A stretch of 64,000 bases of DNA from Mucisphaera sp965279675 (lineage in GTDB: Bacteria; Planctomycetota; Phycisphaerae; Phycisphaerales; Phycisphaeraceae). Within the stretch, counting starts at the first letter, position 1; every line of letters begins with the position of its first letter. The position numbers and the translations under genes are program-made. Positions 33,610 to 42,354 of this stretch are shown here, in pieces. The notes below the pieces were generated by a model, which saw only the letters and a program-made list of their open reading frames with translations, made no database searches and was not told the origin of the DNA. Location of the stretch: NCBI RefSeq assembly GCF_965279675.1, contig NZ_CBDIIJ010000002.1, positions 1,550,001-1,614,000 of the forward strand, in the 5' to 3' direction.

Positions 33610-36600
33610 ATGTCTTTGGTGACGTCGTGGTCGCCCTTCTTTCAGAGTGATGAACGCGTCCGTGGACGCTCGTTGCAACAGGCCGGAGCCGTCAAGCGCC
33701 TCCCACCGGAGGCCGAAGGCGAACTCGTGCGCTTCTCCGTCGAAGATGGCGAGACCCACATCGTCATCATCCGCCAGGAAGGGCGCGCCGCCTACGCCGA
33801 GTGCGACTGCGAAATCTTCGACAACGGCCTCTTCTGCCGGCACATCTGGGCAGGACTCGTCGATCTCCAGGCCAACCCCTCGATCCCCGGCACCGCCGAA
33901 CTCTCACGCCAGCTCTTCAAGCTGAGCGTCCGCCCCCCCCGCGCCCGCAAACGCCCCGAGCAGGCACGCCCCCAGACCCGCTCCGAGCCCGAATGGTCCG
34001 GACGCCTCACGCTCCTCCGTCCCGGCTCTATGGAACGCATCGAGCCCGACGTCGAAGACCTCCTCGCCCCGCGACGCATCCAGTATGTTGTCCGCGTCGA
34101 CCTCTGCCACCGACACCACCAGCTCGTCATCGAACTCCGCCAGCAAACCCCCATCGCCCGCGGCTGGAGCCGACCCCGCGCACTACGCCTCGGTGCCTCC
34201 ACCCTCGCAGGCCTCACCGAAACCACCGACCGCGAAATCGCCACACTCCTAGTCGGTGCATCCGTGATGACCGACGCCGAAGAGACCTCCATCGGCCGCT
34301 CCGATCGCTCCGGCTCCCTGTTCGCTCTCCCCCGCGTCGCCGCCGAACGACTCCTCCGCCAGATCACTCTCACCGGCAGGGCGGTGCTCCTCACCGACCC
34401 CGACACCGGCAGCGAAGAACCCCTCGCCTGGGACGACAACGGCCCCTGGCACCTCAGCGCCGTCGGCCGCTGGGACGACACCCGGGAAAACCTCCGCTTC
34501 GGCACCGAGCTCCGCCGCGGCACCTCCCGCGTCCCCATCCACAAACCGAGCCTCCTCCTCACAGGACCCGGTGGCGTCGTCGTTGTCAACGGTAAAGCCG
34601 CCCCCTTCGACGACGCCGGTGCCGGACGCTGGGCCGGACAGTTCCGCGACCACGATCCCATCGACGATGGCGACCGCTCCCTCACCATCCCCAAAACCGA
34701 TATCGATCGCTTCCTCGACCGCCTCTACCGACTCCCACAGATCCCAGATCTCGACCTCCCCGAAGGCGTCGGCCGATCCGTAGCCCGCATCAGCCCCAAA
34801 CCACGACTCGAGATTCTCTCCGCAGCCGATAGCTCCGCAGGCAACGGCTCATCCACACGCCAGCAGCTACTGGCCCGCCTCTCGTTCGACTACGGGAGCG
34901 CCCGCATCGACTGGGGTACACCCGGCACCTATGTCACCCCGCCCGATCCCGAGCACCAGGAAGACGCCCCGCCCACTCCAGAAGACGGTCAGTCTCAGCC
35001 CGAAGCGCTTGCCGCCGAAACCACCACCGAAACGGCCGTCAAGGAACCCCAGCAGGACCTCATCCTCCGAGACCGCTCCGCCGAACGCGCCGCCGCCGAA
35101 CACCTAGGACGCCTCGGACTCCGCTCCTCGGGCAACGCCGAGTCAGGGCAGCCCGTCCTCGTCATCCGCCAGCGGGATGTCCTCGGCGTCGTCTCAGACC
35201 TTATCGCCCGCGGATGGGAAGTCCTCGCCGAAGACGGCGCCGTCCGCCGACCCGCCGACCCCCGCCTCTCCGTACGTTCCGGCATCGACTGGTTCGAGCT
35301 CCGAGGCGACGTCACCTACACCACCGACGAAGGCGAGACCGTCACCGTCGAACTCCCCAAAATCATCGAAGCCGTCCGCGCCGGTCGCAACCTCATCCGA
35401 CTCGACGACGGCTCCACCGGCCTCCTGCCCGAAGAATGGCTCGCCGACCGCGGGCTCCTCACCGCCCTCGGCAAAGCCCATGGCGACCACCTCCGCTTCG
35501 GCGCCTCCCAGGCCGCACTCCTCGACACCATGCTCTCCACCAAAGAAGGCATCGAGACCGACGAAGCCTTCGACACCTTCAGCAAAGCCCTCGCTCAGAG
35601 CGCCAACGTCGAACCCCTCGACCCCGACCCCACCTTCCAGGGCAAGCTCCGCACCTACCAGAAAACCGGACTCGGCTGGCTCCGCTTCCTCCGTCAACTC
35701 CGCCTTGGCGGGATTCTCGCCGACGACATGGGCCTCGGTAAGACCATCCAGGTCCTCGCCATGCTCCAGGCACGCATCCACCACGGCACCGATGAGCCCT
35801 CCCTCGATCCCAACACACCCGAAGGCACCAAACTCGGCCAACCCGCACTCATCGTTGCGCCACGATCCGTCGTCTACAACTGGCTCGACGAGGCCGAGCA
35901 CTTCACCCCCGAGCTCCGCGTCCTCGGCTACACCGGCCCCGACCGCGCCAACGACCTCAGGCAACTCGACCAGTACGACCTCGTCGTCACCTCCTACGGC
36001 CTGCTCCGCCGCGACATCGAAGAGCTCTCGCAGGTCGAGTTCGACTACGCCATCCTCGACGAAGCCCAGGCCATCAAAAACCCCATGTCCCAGGTCGCCC
36101 GCGCCAGTCGGCTGATCCAGGCCCGCCACCGACTCGCCCTCACCGGCACGCCCATCGAGAACCACCTCGGCGACCTCTGGTCCATCTTCGAATACCTCAA
36201 CCCCGGCATGCTTGGCGTTTCCAGCAAATTCAGCGACCTGGTCAAGGCCTCCAGCAACCGCTCTGCCATGACCACCAACGCCAGCGAGGCACCGCCGCCC
36301 AACGAAGTCATCGAGGCCGAAGCCGACGACGAGGACGACAGCGTCCCCGCACTCCAGCAGCTCGCCAAAGCCCTCCGGCCCATGATCCTCCGCCGCACCA
36401 AGGACCAGGTCCTCAAAGACCTCCCACCCAAAACCGAACAGACCATCCTTTGCGAGATGGACCCCGACCAGCGCAAGGTCTACGACCAGATGCGCGATCA
36501 CTACCGCGGCCAGCTCCTCACCCAGCTCGACGCCGCCGGCGCCGCCTCCACCGACCGCGTCATGCGCCACTCGTCGGTCATGGTCCTCGAAGCCCTGCTC

Positions 36601-37170
36601 CGGCTCAGGCAGGCCGCCTGCCACCCCGCCCTTATCTCACCCGAACACCAGACCGTTTCCTCGGCCAAACTCGATGCCCTCATGGAGATGATGGAAGACC
36701 TCATCGAAGAAGGACACAAGGTCCTCATCTTCAGCCAGTTCACGTCCATGCTCGCCCTGGTCCGCCAACGCTTCGAGAAGCTCAACATCCCCCTCTGCTA
36801 CCTCGACGGCCAGACCCGCAACCGCAAGGAAGAAGTCGAACGCTTCCAGAACTCGCCTAAAATCCCCGCCTTCCTCATCAGCCTCAAGGCCGGTGGCGTC
36901 GGCCTCAACCTCACCGCCGCCGGCTATGTCTTCATCCTCGACCCCTGGTGGAACCCCGCCGCCGAGGCCCAGGCCATCGACCGAACCCACCGAATCGGCC
37001 AGACCAAGCCCGTCTTTGCCTACCGGATGATTTGCGAAGGCACCGTCGAGCAACGCATCCAGCAGCTCCAGAAACGCAAAAAACGCCTCGCAGAGGCCGT
37101 GGTCGACACCCAGGGCGACGAAGGCCTCTCCGAACTCTCCCGCGAAGACCTCGAAATGCTCCTCAGTTAA
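33610..37170 (+). CDS. SWIM-domain SNF2-family helicase
   Basis: 1186 residues. The N-terminus has a SWIM zinc motif (CDCEIFDNGLFCRH, about 66-79). A long divergent middle (about 120-640) contains the SNF2-associated region. The ATPase lobes are complete: motif I ILADDMGLGKTIQVLAML (about 698-715), motif II AILDEAQAIKNPMSQ, motif III LALTGTPIENHLGDLW, and the C-terminal lobe KVLIFSQFTSMLALV, GGVGLNLTAAGYVFILDPWW and AIDRTHRIGQTKPV. These bacterial Swi2/Snf2 proteins are DNA-translocating ATPases linked to RNA polymerase recycling (RapA-like) or repair; the exact role is unknown. The gene stands alone with no clear partner. Confidence 0.95.
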   Translation: MSLVTSWSPFFQSDERVRGRSLQQAGAVKRLPPEAEGELVRFSVEDGETHIVIIRQEGRAAYAECDCEIFDNGLFCRHIWAGLVDLQANPSIPGTAELSRQLFKLSVRPPRARKRPEQARPQTRSEPEWSGRLTLLRPGSMERIEPDVEDLLAPRRIQYVVRVDLCHRHHQLVIELRQQTPIARGWSRPRALRLGASTLAGLTETTDREIATLLVGASVMTDAEETSIGRSDRSGSLFALPRVAAERLLRQITLTGRAVLLTDPDTGSEEPLAWDDNGPWHLSAVGRWDDTRENLRFGTELRRGTSRVPIHKPSLLLTGPGGVVVVNGKAAPFDDAGAGRWAGQFRDHDPIDDGDRSLTIPKTDIDRFLDRLYRLPQIPDLDLPEGVGRSVARISPKPRLEILSAADSSAGNGSSTRQQLLARLSFDYGSARIDWGTPGTYVTPPDPEHQEDAPPTPEDGQSQPEALAAETTTETAVKEPQQDLILRDRSAERAAAEHLGRLGLRSSGNAESGQPVLVIRQRDVLGVVSDLIARGWEVLAEDGAVRRPADPRLSVRSGIDWFELRGDVTYTTDEGETVTVELPKIIEAVRAGRNLIRLDDGSTGLLPEEWLADRGLLTALGKAHGDHLRFGASQAALLDTMLSTKEGIETDEAFDTFSKALAQSANVEPLDPDPTFQGKLRTYQKTGLGWLRFLRQLRLGGILADDMGLGKTIQVLAMLQARIHHGTDEPSLDPNTPEGTKLGQPALIVAPRSVVYNWLDEAEHFTPELRVLGYTGPDRANDLRQLDQYDLVVTSYGLLRRDIEELSQVEFDYAILDEAQAIKNPMSQVARASRLIQARHRLALTGTPIENHLGDLWSIFEYLNPGMLGVSSKFSDLVKASSNRSAMTTNASEAPPPNEVIEAEADDEDDSVPALQQLAKALRPMILRRTKDQVLKDLPPKTEQTILCEMDPDQRKVYDQMRDHYRGQLLTQLDAAGAASTDRVMRHSSVMVLEALLRLRQAACHPALISPEHQTVSSAKLDALMEMMEDLIEEGHKVLIFSQFTSMLALVRQRFEKLNIPLCYLDGQTRNRKEEVERFQNSPKIPAFLISLKAGGVGLNLTAAGYVFILDPWWNPAAEAQAIDRTHRIGQTKPVFAYRMICEGTVEQRIQQLQKRKKRLAEAVVDTQGDEGLSELSREDLEMLLS

Positions 37171-37326
37171 CCCCTTCTGGAACGAATCCCCTTGAATTCA
37201 GGCCAATCTGGGGCTACCGTTCCAAGTTGGGAAGACGGGTTTCCGGATCAGTGAATCTTCACACATCCGCCCCCCGACACGCCTCGCCGGCCTGCCACCT
37301 GAACCACTCAGAAAGAAGTGATTGAC

Positions 37327-37788
37327 GTGAACATCTACGTCGGAAATCTGCCTTACGACACCACCGAGCAGCAGCTCGTCGATGCCTTCAAAATCTATGG
37401 CGTCGTCGATCGAGCCACCCTCGTCTTCGACCGTGAAACCGGCCGACCCCGCGGGTTCGGCTTCGTCGAGATGCCCAACGATTCCGAGGGACGTGAAGCC
37501 ATCGAGAAGATGGCCGGCAACGACTTCCACGGCCGCCCTCTCACCGTCAACGAGGCTCGACCCCGCGCCGCAGGCGCCAATACCAGCCGACAGGACGACC
37601 TCCGCGAAGACCGCCCAGCCGCCTCCGAGACCGAACCCGCCGTCACCAGCCGGGGCTACACCAACACCGTGCTGTCACGGAAACAGGAAGCCGAGGTCGA
37701 GGAAGACGAGGAACAGGTCGAAGTCGCCGACGAAGCCGCCCCCAAAGACGCACCCTCCGGCTACACCAACATCCGACGCGACGACTAA
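37327..37788 (+). CDS. RRM-type RNA-binding protein
   Basis: 153 residues from GTG 37327, about 9 bases after an AAGAAG; a GTG at 37318 is the alternative. Residues 1-80 are one RRM with RNP2 NIYVGNL and RNP1 GRPRGFGFVEMP, both with their aromatic RNA-stacking residues. The tail is low-complexity and acidic (EAEVEEDEEQVEVADE) with two GYTN elements (SRGYTNTVL and SGYTNIRRDD). Bacterial RRM proteins of this kind are often cold-induced and bind mRNA leaders. The leader here can fold into a hairpin at 37179-37223. The stop overlaps the convergent ribBA-like gene by 4 bases. Confidence 0.93.
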   Translation: MNIYVGNLPYDTTEQQLVDAFKIYGVVDRATLVFDRETGRPRGFGFVEMPNDSEGREAIEKMAGNDFHGRPLTVNEARPRAAGANTSRQDDLREDRPAASETEPAVTSRGYTNTVLSRKQEAEVEEDEEQVEVADEAAPKDAPSGYTNIRRDD

Positions 37789-38975
37789 TCCGCCGCCTCA
37801 CCCAGAAGCGGCACAAACCCCTCGATCGTCAAGCCAAAACCGCTTAGCGCCGTCGGCGTAAACGGATGGTCCGTTAGCAGCCGCAGCCGCCGCACACCCA
37901 GATTCCGCAGAATCTGCGAGCCGATCCCGTAGTCCTGCTTCCTCGCAGGCGGCTTCATCCCGGGATCCGACTGACTGCTCATCAACCGCACCCGCTCATC
38001 ACCCGGCCCGCCCGTCTCACGCAGCGTCTGCAGCCGCTTGAGAAGCCCCGAACCCATCCCCTCGTGCCGCAGGTAGACCACCGCGCCGCAGTCCTCCGCC
38101 TGGATCTGCCGCATCGCCAGCCGCAGCGCATCTCCCGAAGGCCGGGCCAGATCGCCAAACACATCACCCAGCAGGTTCTGGCTGTGCATCCGCACCAGCA
38201 CCGGACGATCGATATCAATCGGCAACCCATCCGCATCCAGCCGCCCCACATCCCCCTTCACCAAAGCCACATGAGGCATCGGGTCCACCTGTGATTCAAA
38301 AGCAATCAGCCGAAACGGCCCCTCACTCGTCTCAATCTCCGCCTCATCCACCCGCTCCACCAGCAGCTCACGCGACAGCCGATGCTCGATCACATCCGCC
38401 ACCGTGCACATCTTCAGCCCCTGCTCCTCGCACAACGCCTCAAGGTCCGGCCGCCGGGCCATCGTCCCGTCTTCCTTCATCACCTCGATGATCACCGCCG
38501 CCTCCTCCAGACCCGCCAGGCGACAAAGATCCACCGACCCCTCCGTCTGACCAGCCCGCACCAGCGTCCCGCCCACACGAGCCCGAAGCGGCTGAACATG
38601 ACCCGGCCGCGCAAGGTCGTCCGGCCGCGTCCCGGGATCAGCCAGCAGCTTGATCGTCGTCGCCCGATCCTGAGCGCTCACCCCCGTCGTCACCCCGAAC
38701 CGCTCATGCGCATCCACCGACACCGTGTAAGCCGTGCTCCGCGAAGCCGTGCTGTGCGCCGTCTGCGGATCCAGCCGCAACCGCTCGCACAGCCCGTCGC
38801 TCATCGCCACGCACATCATCCCCGCCGCCCGCCGAAGCATGAAACTCACCACCTCAGGCGTGATGAACTGCGCTGCGATCACCAGATCCCCCTCGTTCTC
38901 CCGATGCTCATCATCGGCAAGAACAATCATCCGACCCGCCCGCAACTCATCCAGAATCTCTGCAATCGTGTGCAT
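37785..38975 (-). CDS. RibBA-like protein with degenerate GTP cyclohydrolase II half (RibBX-type)
   Basis: 396 residues. Residues 1-205 are a dihydroxybutanone-phosphate synthase domain (ADDEHRENEGDLVIAAQFIT, RFGVTTGVSAQDRATTIKLL, RPGHVQPLRARVGG, EVMKEDGTMARRPDLEALCE). The motif usually GHTEA reads GQTEG, replacing the His that binds the active-site metal. The C-terminal half (about 210-396) aligns with GTP cyclohydrolase II but where RibA has its three zinc cysteines it reads HSQNLLGDVFGDLARPSGD, with none, and EGRG is EGMGSG. RibBX proteins with such a dead second half are known in other bacteria. The second half is probably not catalytic; whether the first is needs testing. Confidence 0.88.
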   Translation of the reverse strand: MHTIAEILDELRAGRMIVLADDEHRENEGDLVIAAQFITPEVVSFMLRRAAGMMCVAMSDGLCERLRLDPQTAHSTASRSTAYTVSVDAHERFGVTTGVSAQDRATTIKLLADPGTRPDDLARPGHVQPLRARVGGTLVRAGQTEGSVDLCRLAGLEEAAVIIEVMKEDGTMARRPDLEALCEEQGLKMCTVADVIEHRLSRELLVERVDEAEIETSEGPFRLIAFESQVDPMPHVALVKGDVGRLDADGLPIDIDRPVLVRMHSQNLLGDVFGDLARPSGDALRLAMRQIQAEDCGAVVYLRHEGMGSGLLKRLQTLRETGGPGDERVRLMSSQSDPGMKPPARKQDYGIGSQILRNLGVRRLRLLTDHPFTPTALSGFGLTIEGFVPLLGEAAD

Positions 38976-38984
38976 CTGCTTCTT

Positions 38985-40217
38985 CTATTTCTGACCAGGA
39001 GTCAACCGCACCCACGCCCGTGGCTCAATACTGAATGCCTCCAGCAGCGACAGCACATCCGCCTTCGTCACCGCCATCAGACGCTCCAGTTCATCCCGCG
39101 CCGCACTGTAACTGCCCATCGTCAGCCAACGAGAACCGATCGCGTGCATCCGCCCACTCGGCCGCTCTGCCTGCAACGTCGCCGAGGTCGCCAGCTTGTT
39201 CTTCGCCCGCGTCAGCTCATCCTCATCCAGCCCCTCTGCCGCTCGCCGAAGCGTATCAAGAAGAATCGACTCAACCCGATCCGAATCACCAGGCGGGCAA
39301 CTCGCATAAGCCATGAACACCCCGCCATCCGTATGCGGGTCATAAGACAGATCCGCATCCTCCGCCAAACCCGGATCAACCAACGCCCAGAACAGCCGCG
39401 ACCCCTCTCCATCACCCACGATGTCCGCCAGAATCTTCGCCGCATACCGACGCTCGTCCTGAAGGCTCGGCGCCGGACACACAAACGCCGTGTAATGCCT
39501 CGCCGCCTTCTCGTCCGCCAGCGTCTCCGGCTCACCCACCGCCGCATCCGGCCTCGCCGCCACCCGCCCGTTCGCACCCCGAGCTTCCCAGTGCGCCGTC
39601 AGCGCAGCCACACGCTCCACCACGTGCTGATGGTCCACTTTCCCCGCCGCCGCCACCACCACCTGATCACTCGCATACCGCGTCTCGAAATATCCCCGCA
39701 TCGCCTCAGCCGTCAATCCCGAAACCGTCTCACCCGTCCCCAGCACCCGATACCCCATCGGATGATTCCCGTAATAACGCTCCAGCAACGCGTGATGCAG
39801 CCGCCAGTCCGGACGATCGTCATACATCCCGATCTCTTCAAGGATGACCTTCTTCTCCATCTCAAAATCATCCTCACGAAGCGCCGGCCGCAGCATGTCC
39901 GCAAACAAAGCCGTCACCTCATCCAGATGCTCAGGCAGCACATGCGCGTAATACACCGTCTGTTCGTGAGACGTATAAGCGTTGTAGTTCGCCCCCAACT
40001 CATCAAACCCACGGTTCACATCCTCCGCCGTGCGTGTCGCCGTCCCCTTGAACATCATGTGCTCAAGGAAATGCGAAACCCCCATCTGCTCCGCCGTCTC
40101 ATCCCGCGCCCCGGCACGCACAAAAAAACCAATCGCCGAGGTATACGCCGAAGGCCACCGCTCTGTCACCACCTGCAGCCCGTGATCCAACCGCGTCTGC
40201 TCAAATCGAATCGACAT
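38985..40217 (-). CDS. M16-family zinc peptidase (PqqL/YmxG-like)
   Basis: 410 residues from ATG 40217, with an excellent AGGAGG about 6 bases upstream; 12 codons of further reading frame upstream are not used. The inverted zinc motif HFLEH (His49, Glu52, His53) lies in MGVSHFLEHMMFKGTATRTA, with the third ligand Glu about 75 residues later (EMEKKVILEEIGM). This is a single-unit M16B-type processing-peptidase-like enzyme, about 400 residues, normally acting as a dimer. No signal peptide, so cytoplasmic. It lies 9 bases upstream of the RibBA-like gene and may be cotranscribed with it. Confidence 0.93.
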   Translation of the reverse strand: MSIRFEQTRLDHGLQVVTERWPSAYTSAIGFFVRAGARDETAEQMGVSHFLEHMMFKGTATRTAEDVNRGFDELGANYNAYTSHEQTVYYAHVLPEHLDEVTALFADMLRPALREDDFEMEKKVILEEIGMYDDRPDWRLHHALLERYYGNHPMGYRVLGTGETVSGLTAEAMRGYFETRYASDQVVVAAAGKVDHQHVVERVAALTAHWEARGANGRVAARPDAAVGEPETLADEKAARHYTAFVCPAPSLQDERRYAAKILADIVGDGEGSRLFWALVDPGLAEDADLSYDPHTDGGVFMAYASCPPGDSDRVESILLDTLRRAAEGLDEDELTRAKNKLATSATLQAERPSGRMHAIGSRWLTMGSYSAARDELERLMAVTKADVLSLLEAFSIEPRAWVRLTPGQK

Positions 40218-40289
40218 CAAAACCTCCTGAAGAACCCATGAGCTTACCGCCACTCACCCCCACGATCCGCCCGCCAACGACCATCCAGG

Positions 40290-40328
40290 AAAAAAACACC
40301 CGCTTCAGGCCTGAGCCTCAAGCGGGTG
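40290..40328 (-). terminator. Intrinsic terminator after the thioredoxin gene
   Basis: On the minus strand CACCCGCTT (40320-40328) pairs perfectly with AAGCGGGTG (40297-40305) around a 14-base loop, followed by seven T residues (40290-40296). It lies 27 bases after the thioredoxin stop. Confidence 0.9.
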
Positions 40329-40355
40329 CTCGTTGTCTCGATTCAGCCAACAGCC

Positions 40356-40688
40356 TCAGCCAGCCACCTTATCCAGCTCTTCAGCGAACACTGGCTTCTG
40401 CTGCAGACCCACGAACTTCTTCACCACCTCACCCTTGTGGAACAGCATCACCGTCGGGATCGACTGAATGTTGTACTTCACCGCCGTATCGCGGTTGCTG
40501 TCCGTATCCACCTTGCCAACCTTTACCTTGCCCTGATAGTCAGCCGCCAATTCATCGATGGTCGGCGCGAGCATCCGGCAGGGCTGGCACCACTCCGCCC
40601 AAAAATCCACGAGCACAGGTGTCTCGCTGTTGATCACTTCACTGTCAAAGTTCGAATCAGTCAGTTCCAGCACGGCATCACTGGCCAT
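40356..40688 (-). CDS. trxA: Thioredoxin with WCQPC active site
   Basis: 110 residues, a complete thioredoxin fold without signal peptide. The active site is FWAEWCQPCRMLAP with Cys34 and Cys37; the usual Gly between Cys and Pro is Gln. The cis-proline loop SIPTVMLFHKGEVV and the C-terminal FVGLQQKPVFAEELDKV are normal. The residue between the cysteines tunes redox potential, so this variant may differ from standard TrxA. An intrinsic terminator immediately follows, so it forms its own transcription unit. The longer reading frame upstream lacks coding features. Confidence 0.95.
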   Translation of the reverse strand: MASDAVLELTDSNFDSEVINSETPVLVDFWAEWCQPCRMLAPTIDELAADYQGKVKVGKVDTDSNRDTAVKYNIQSIPTVMLFHKGEVVKKFVGLQQKPVFAEELDKVAG

Positions 40689-40880
40689 AGTTCCATTCCT
40701 TCTTCTGGTAGCACTCCGGGAAACATCCACAGGGCGACAAAATCCAAGCAATGCCACGATCCTAGGCCATGGCTTCCGCTTCTGCCATCCCGGCGACACG
40801 CCGAGGGGCATCCCGTAGTACCTCCAAACCCTCAGAACTATTCCAGCACCCCCGCAGCACCGGGGTATCATCGCTCCACC

Positions 40881-42194
40881 ATGGCTGAACCCGATTCCAA
40901 TCCGCCCACGCAGCATGCCACCGTAGGCGTCATCGCCCTCGGCTACGTCGGCCTCCCCCTCGCCCAACTCCTGGCCCAGGCCGGCCATCGCGTTGTCGGA
41001 TACGACACCGACCCCGAGAAGATCCACACCATCGCCGCTGGCCGCAGCCCCCTCCGCCACATCCCCGGCCAACCCATCGCCGACTGTCTCGCCTCCGGCC
41101 GCTTCCTACCAACCTCCAACCTCGACGACCTCCGCAACGCCGACACCATCATCATCTGCGTCCCCACACCCCTGGGTGCCCACCAGGAACCCGATCTCAC
41201 CTACGTCCGCGACGCCTCCCACATCGCCGCCAGGCAACTCAAGCCCGGTGGGCTCCTTATCCTCGAATCCACCACCTACCCCGGCACAACCCGCGACCTG
41301 ATCGGCAAGATCCTCAGCGAACACGGCAGAACACCCGGCCACGACACCTACCTCGCCTACTCGCCCGAAAGAGAAGACCCCGGCCGCACCGACCACGCCC
41401 TCCGATCCGTACCCAAACTCGTCGGCGGCATCGATGACGCATCCACCAACAAAGCCGCAGACCTCTACCGCACCGCCTTCGACAACGTGATTCCCGTCGC
41501 CTCCGCCGAAGTCGCCGAGGCCGCCAAACTCCTCGAAAACATCTACCGTGCCGTCAACATCGCCCTCGTCAACGAGATGAAGATCGTCCTCTCAGAGATA
41601 GGCGTCGATATCTGGCAGGTCATCGAAGCCGCCTCCACCAAACCCTTCGGCTTCCAACCCTTCTACCCCGGACCCGGCCTCGGGGGCCACTGCATCCCCG
41701 TCGATCCCTTCTACCTCGCCTGGCGCGCCAAAGAAGCCAACCTCACCACACGCTTCATCGAACTCGCCGGCGAAATCAACCGTGACATGCCCCGCTACGT
41801 CGTCGAACGCACCGTTCTCGCCCTCAACGACGCCGGCATCGCCACCCGAAACGCCAACATCCTCATCCTTGGCCTCGCCTACAAACCCAACGTCGATGAC
41901 GTCCGCGAAAGCCCCAGCTACGAACTTATCCGCCGCTACCGAGCCCTCGCCGCCAACGTCACCTACAACGACCCCCACCTCCCCGTCGCACCCAACGCCA
42001 ACGGCTTCGACCCCAAACTCACCTCAACAGACCTCACCGATGAGGCCCTCACTCAGGCCGATGCCGTCGTCATCGCCTGCCACCACGACGCTTACGACTG
42101 GCACCAGATCGCCCAGAAAGCCTCACTCGTTGTCGATACCCGGGGCGTCATGAGAAAACAGGTAAACCCTGCTGCCAAAATCGTCGAGGCCTGA
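40881..42194 (+). CDS. Nucleotide-sugar (UDP-GlcNAc/ManNAc-type) 6-dehydrogenase
   Basis: 437 residues from ATG 40881; upstream frame is the antisense of the thioredoxin gene. Rossmann motif VGVIALGYVGLPLAQLLAQAG, VPTPLGAHQEPDLTYV, LESTTYPGTTRDL, the catalytic loop GPGLGGHCIPVDPFYLAWRA with Cys at about 271, and the C-terminal NILILGLAYKPNVDDVRESP are all in place. GLGGHCIPVDP with a following YL is typical of the UDP-N-acetylhexosamine dehydrogenase (WbpA/WecC) branch rather than UDP-glucose dehydrogenase (GGSCFPKD). Note that the usual GLGYVG reads ALGYVG. The product would feed surface polysaccharide synthesis. No glycosyltransferase genes are adjacent. Confidence 0.93.
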   Translation: MAEPDSNPPTQHATVGVIALGYVGLPLAQLLAQAGHRVVGYDTDPEKIHTIAAGRSPLRHIPGQPIADCLASGRFLPTSNLDDLRNADTIIICVPTPLGAHQEPDLTYVRDASHIAARQLKPGGLLILESTTYPGTTRDLIGKILSEHGRTPGHDTYLAYSPEREDPGRTDHALRSVPKLVGGIDDASTNKAADLYRTAFDNVIPVASAEVAEAAKLLENIYRAVNIALVNEMKIVLSEIGVDIWQVIEAASTKPFGFQPFYPGPGLGGHCIPVDPFYLAWRAKEANLTTRFIELAGEINRDMPRYVVERTVLALNDAGIATRNANILILGLAYKPNVDDVRESPSYELIRRYRALAANVTYNDPHLPVAPNANGFDPKLTSTDLTDEALTQADAVVIACHHDAYDWHQIAQKASLVVDTRGVMRKQVNPAAKIVEA

Positions 42195-42354
42195 TCCGCA
42201 TCCTGCAACGCCTGACACGCCAGAAATCCGGTTTATGACGCCTCAGCCCCGATTCCAGCCCCTTTTCTCAGGTTTCTAACCCACCCGTCGTGCATAATGT
42301 CAGCAGGACCTGCGTTGTCATCAGTGCAGGAGAGACCCGCCCCCTCAAGATGGG

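Noticed and set aside
38382..40241. Long + strand frame (619 residues) opposite the RibBA-like and M16 genes
   Set aside because: Arg/Pro/His-rich product without any domain; it mirrors two clear minus-strand genes in a high-GC region where stop codons are rare.
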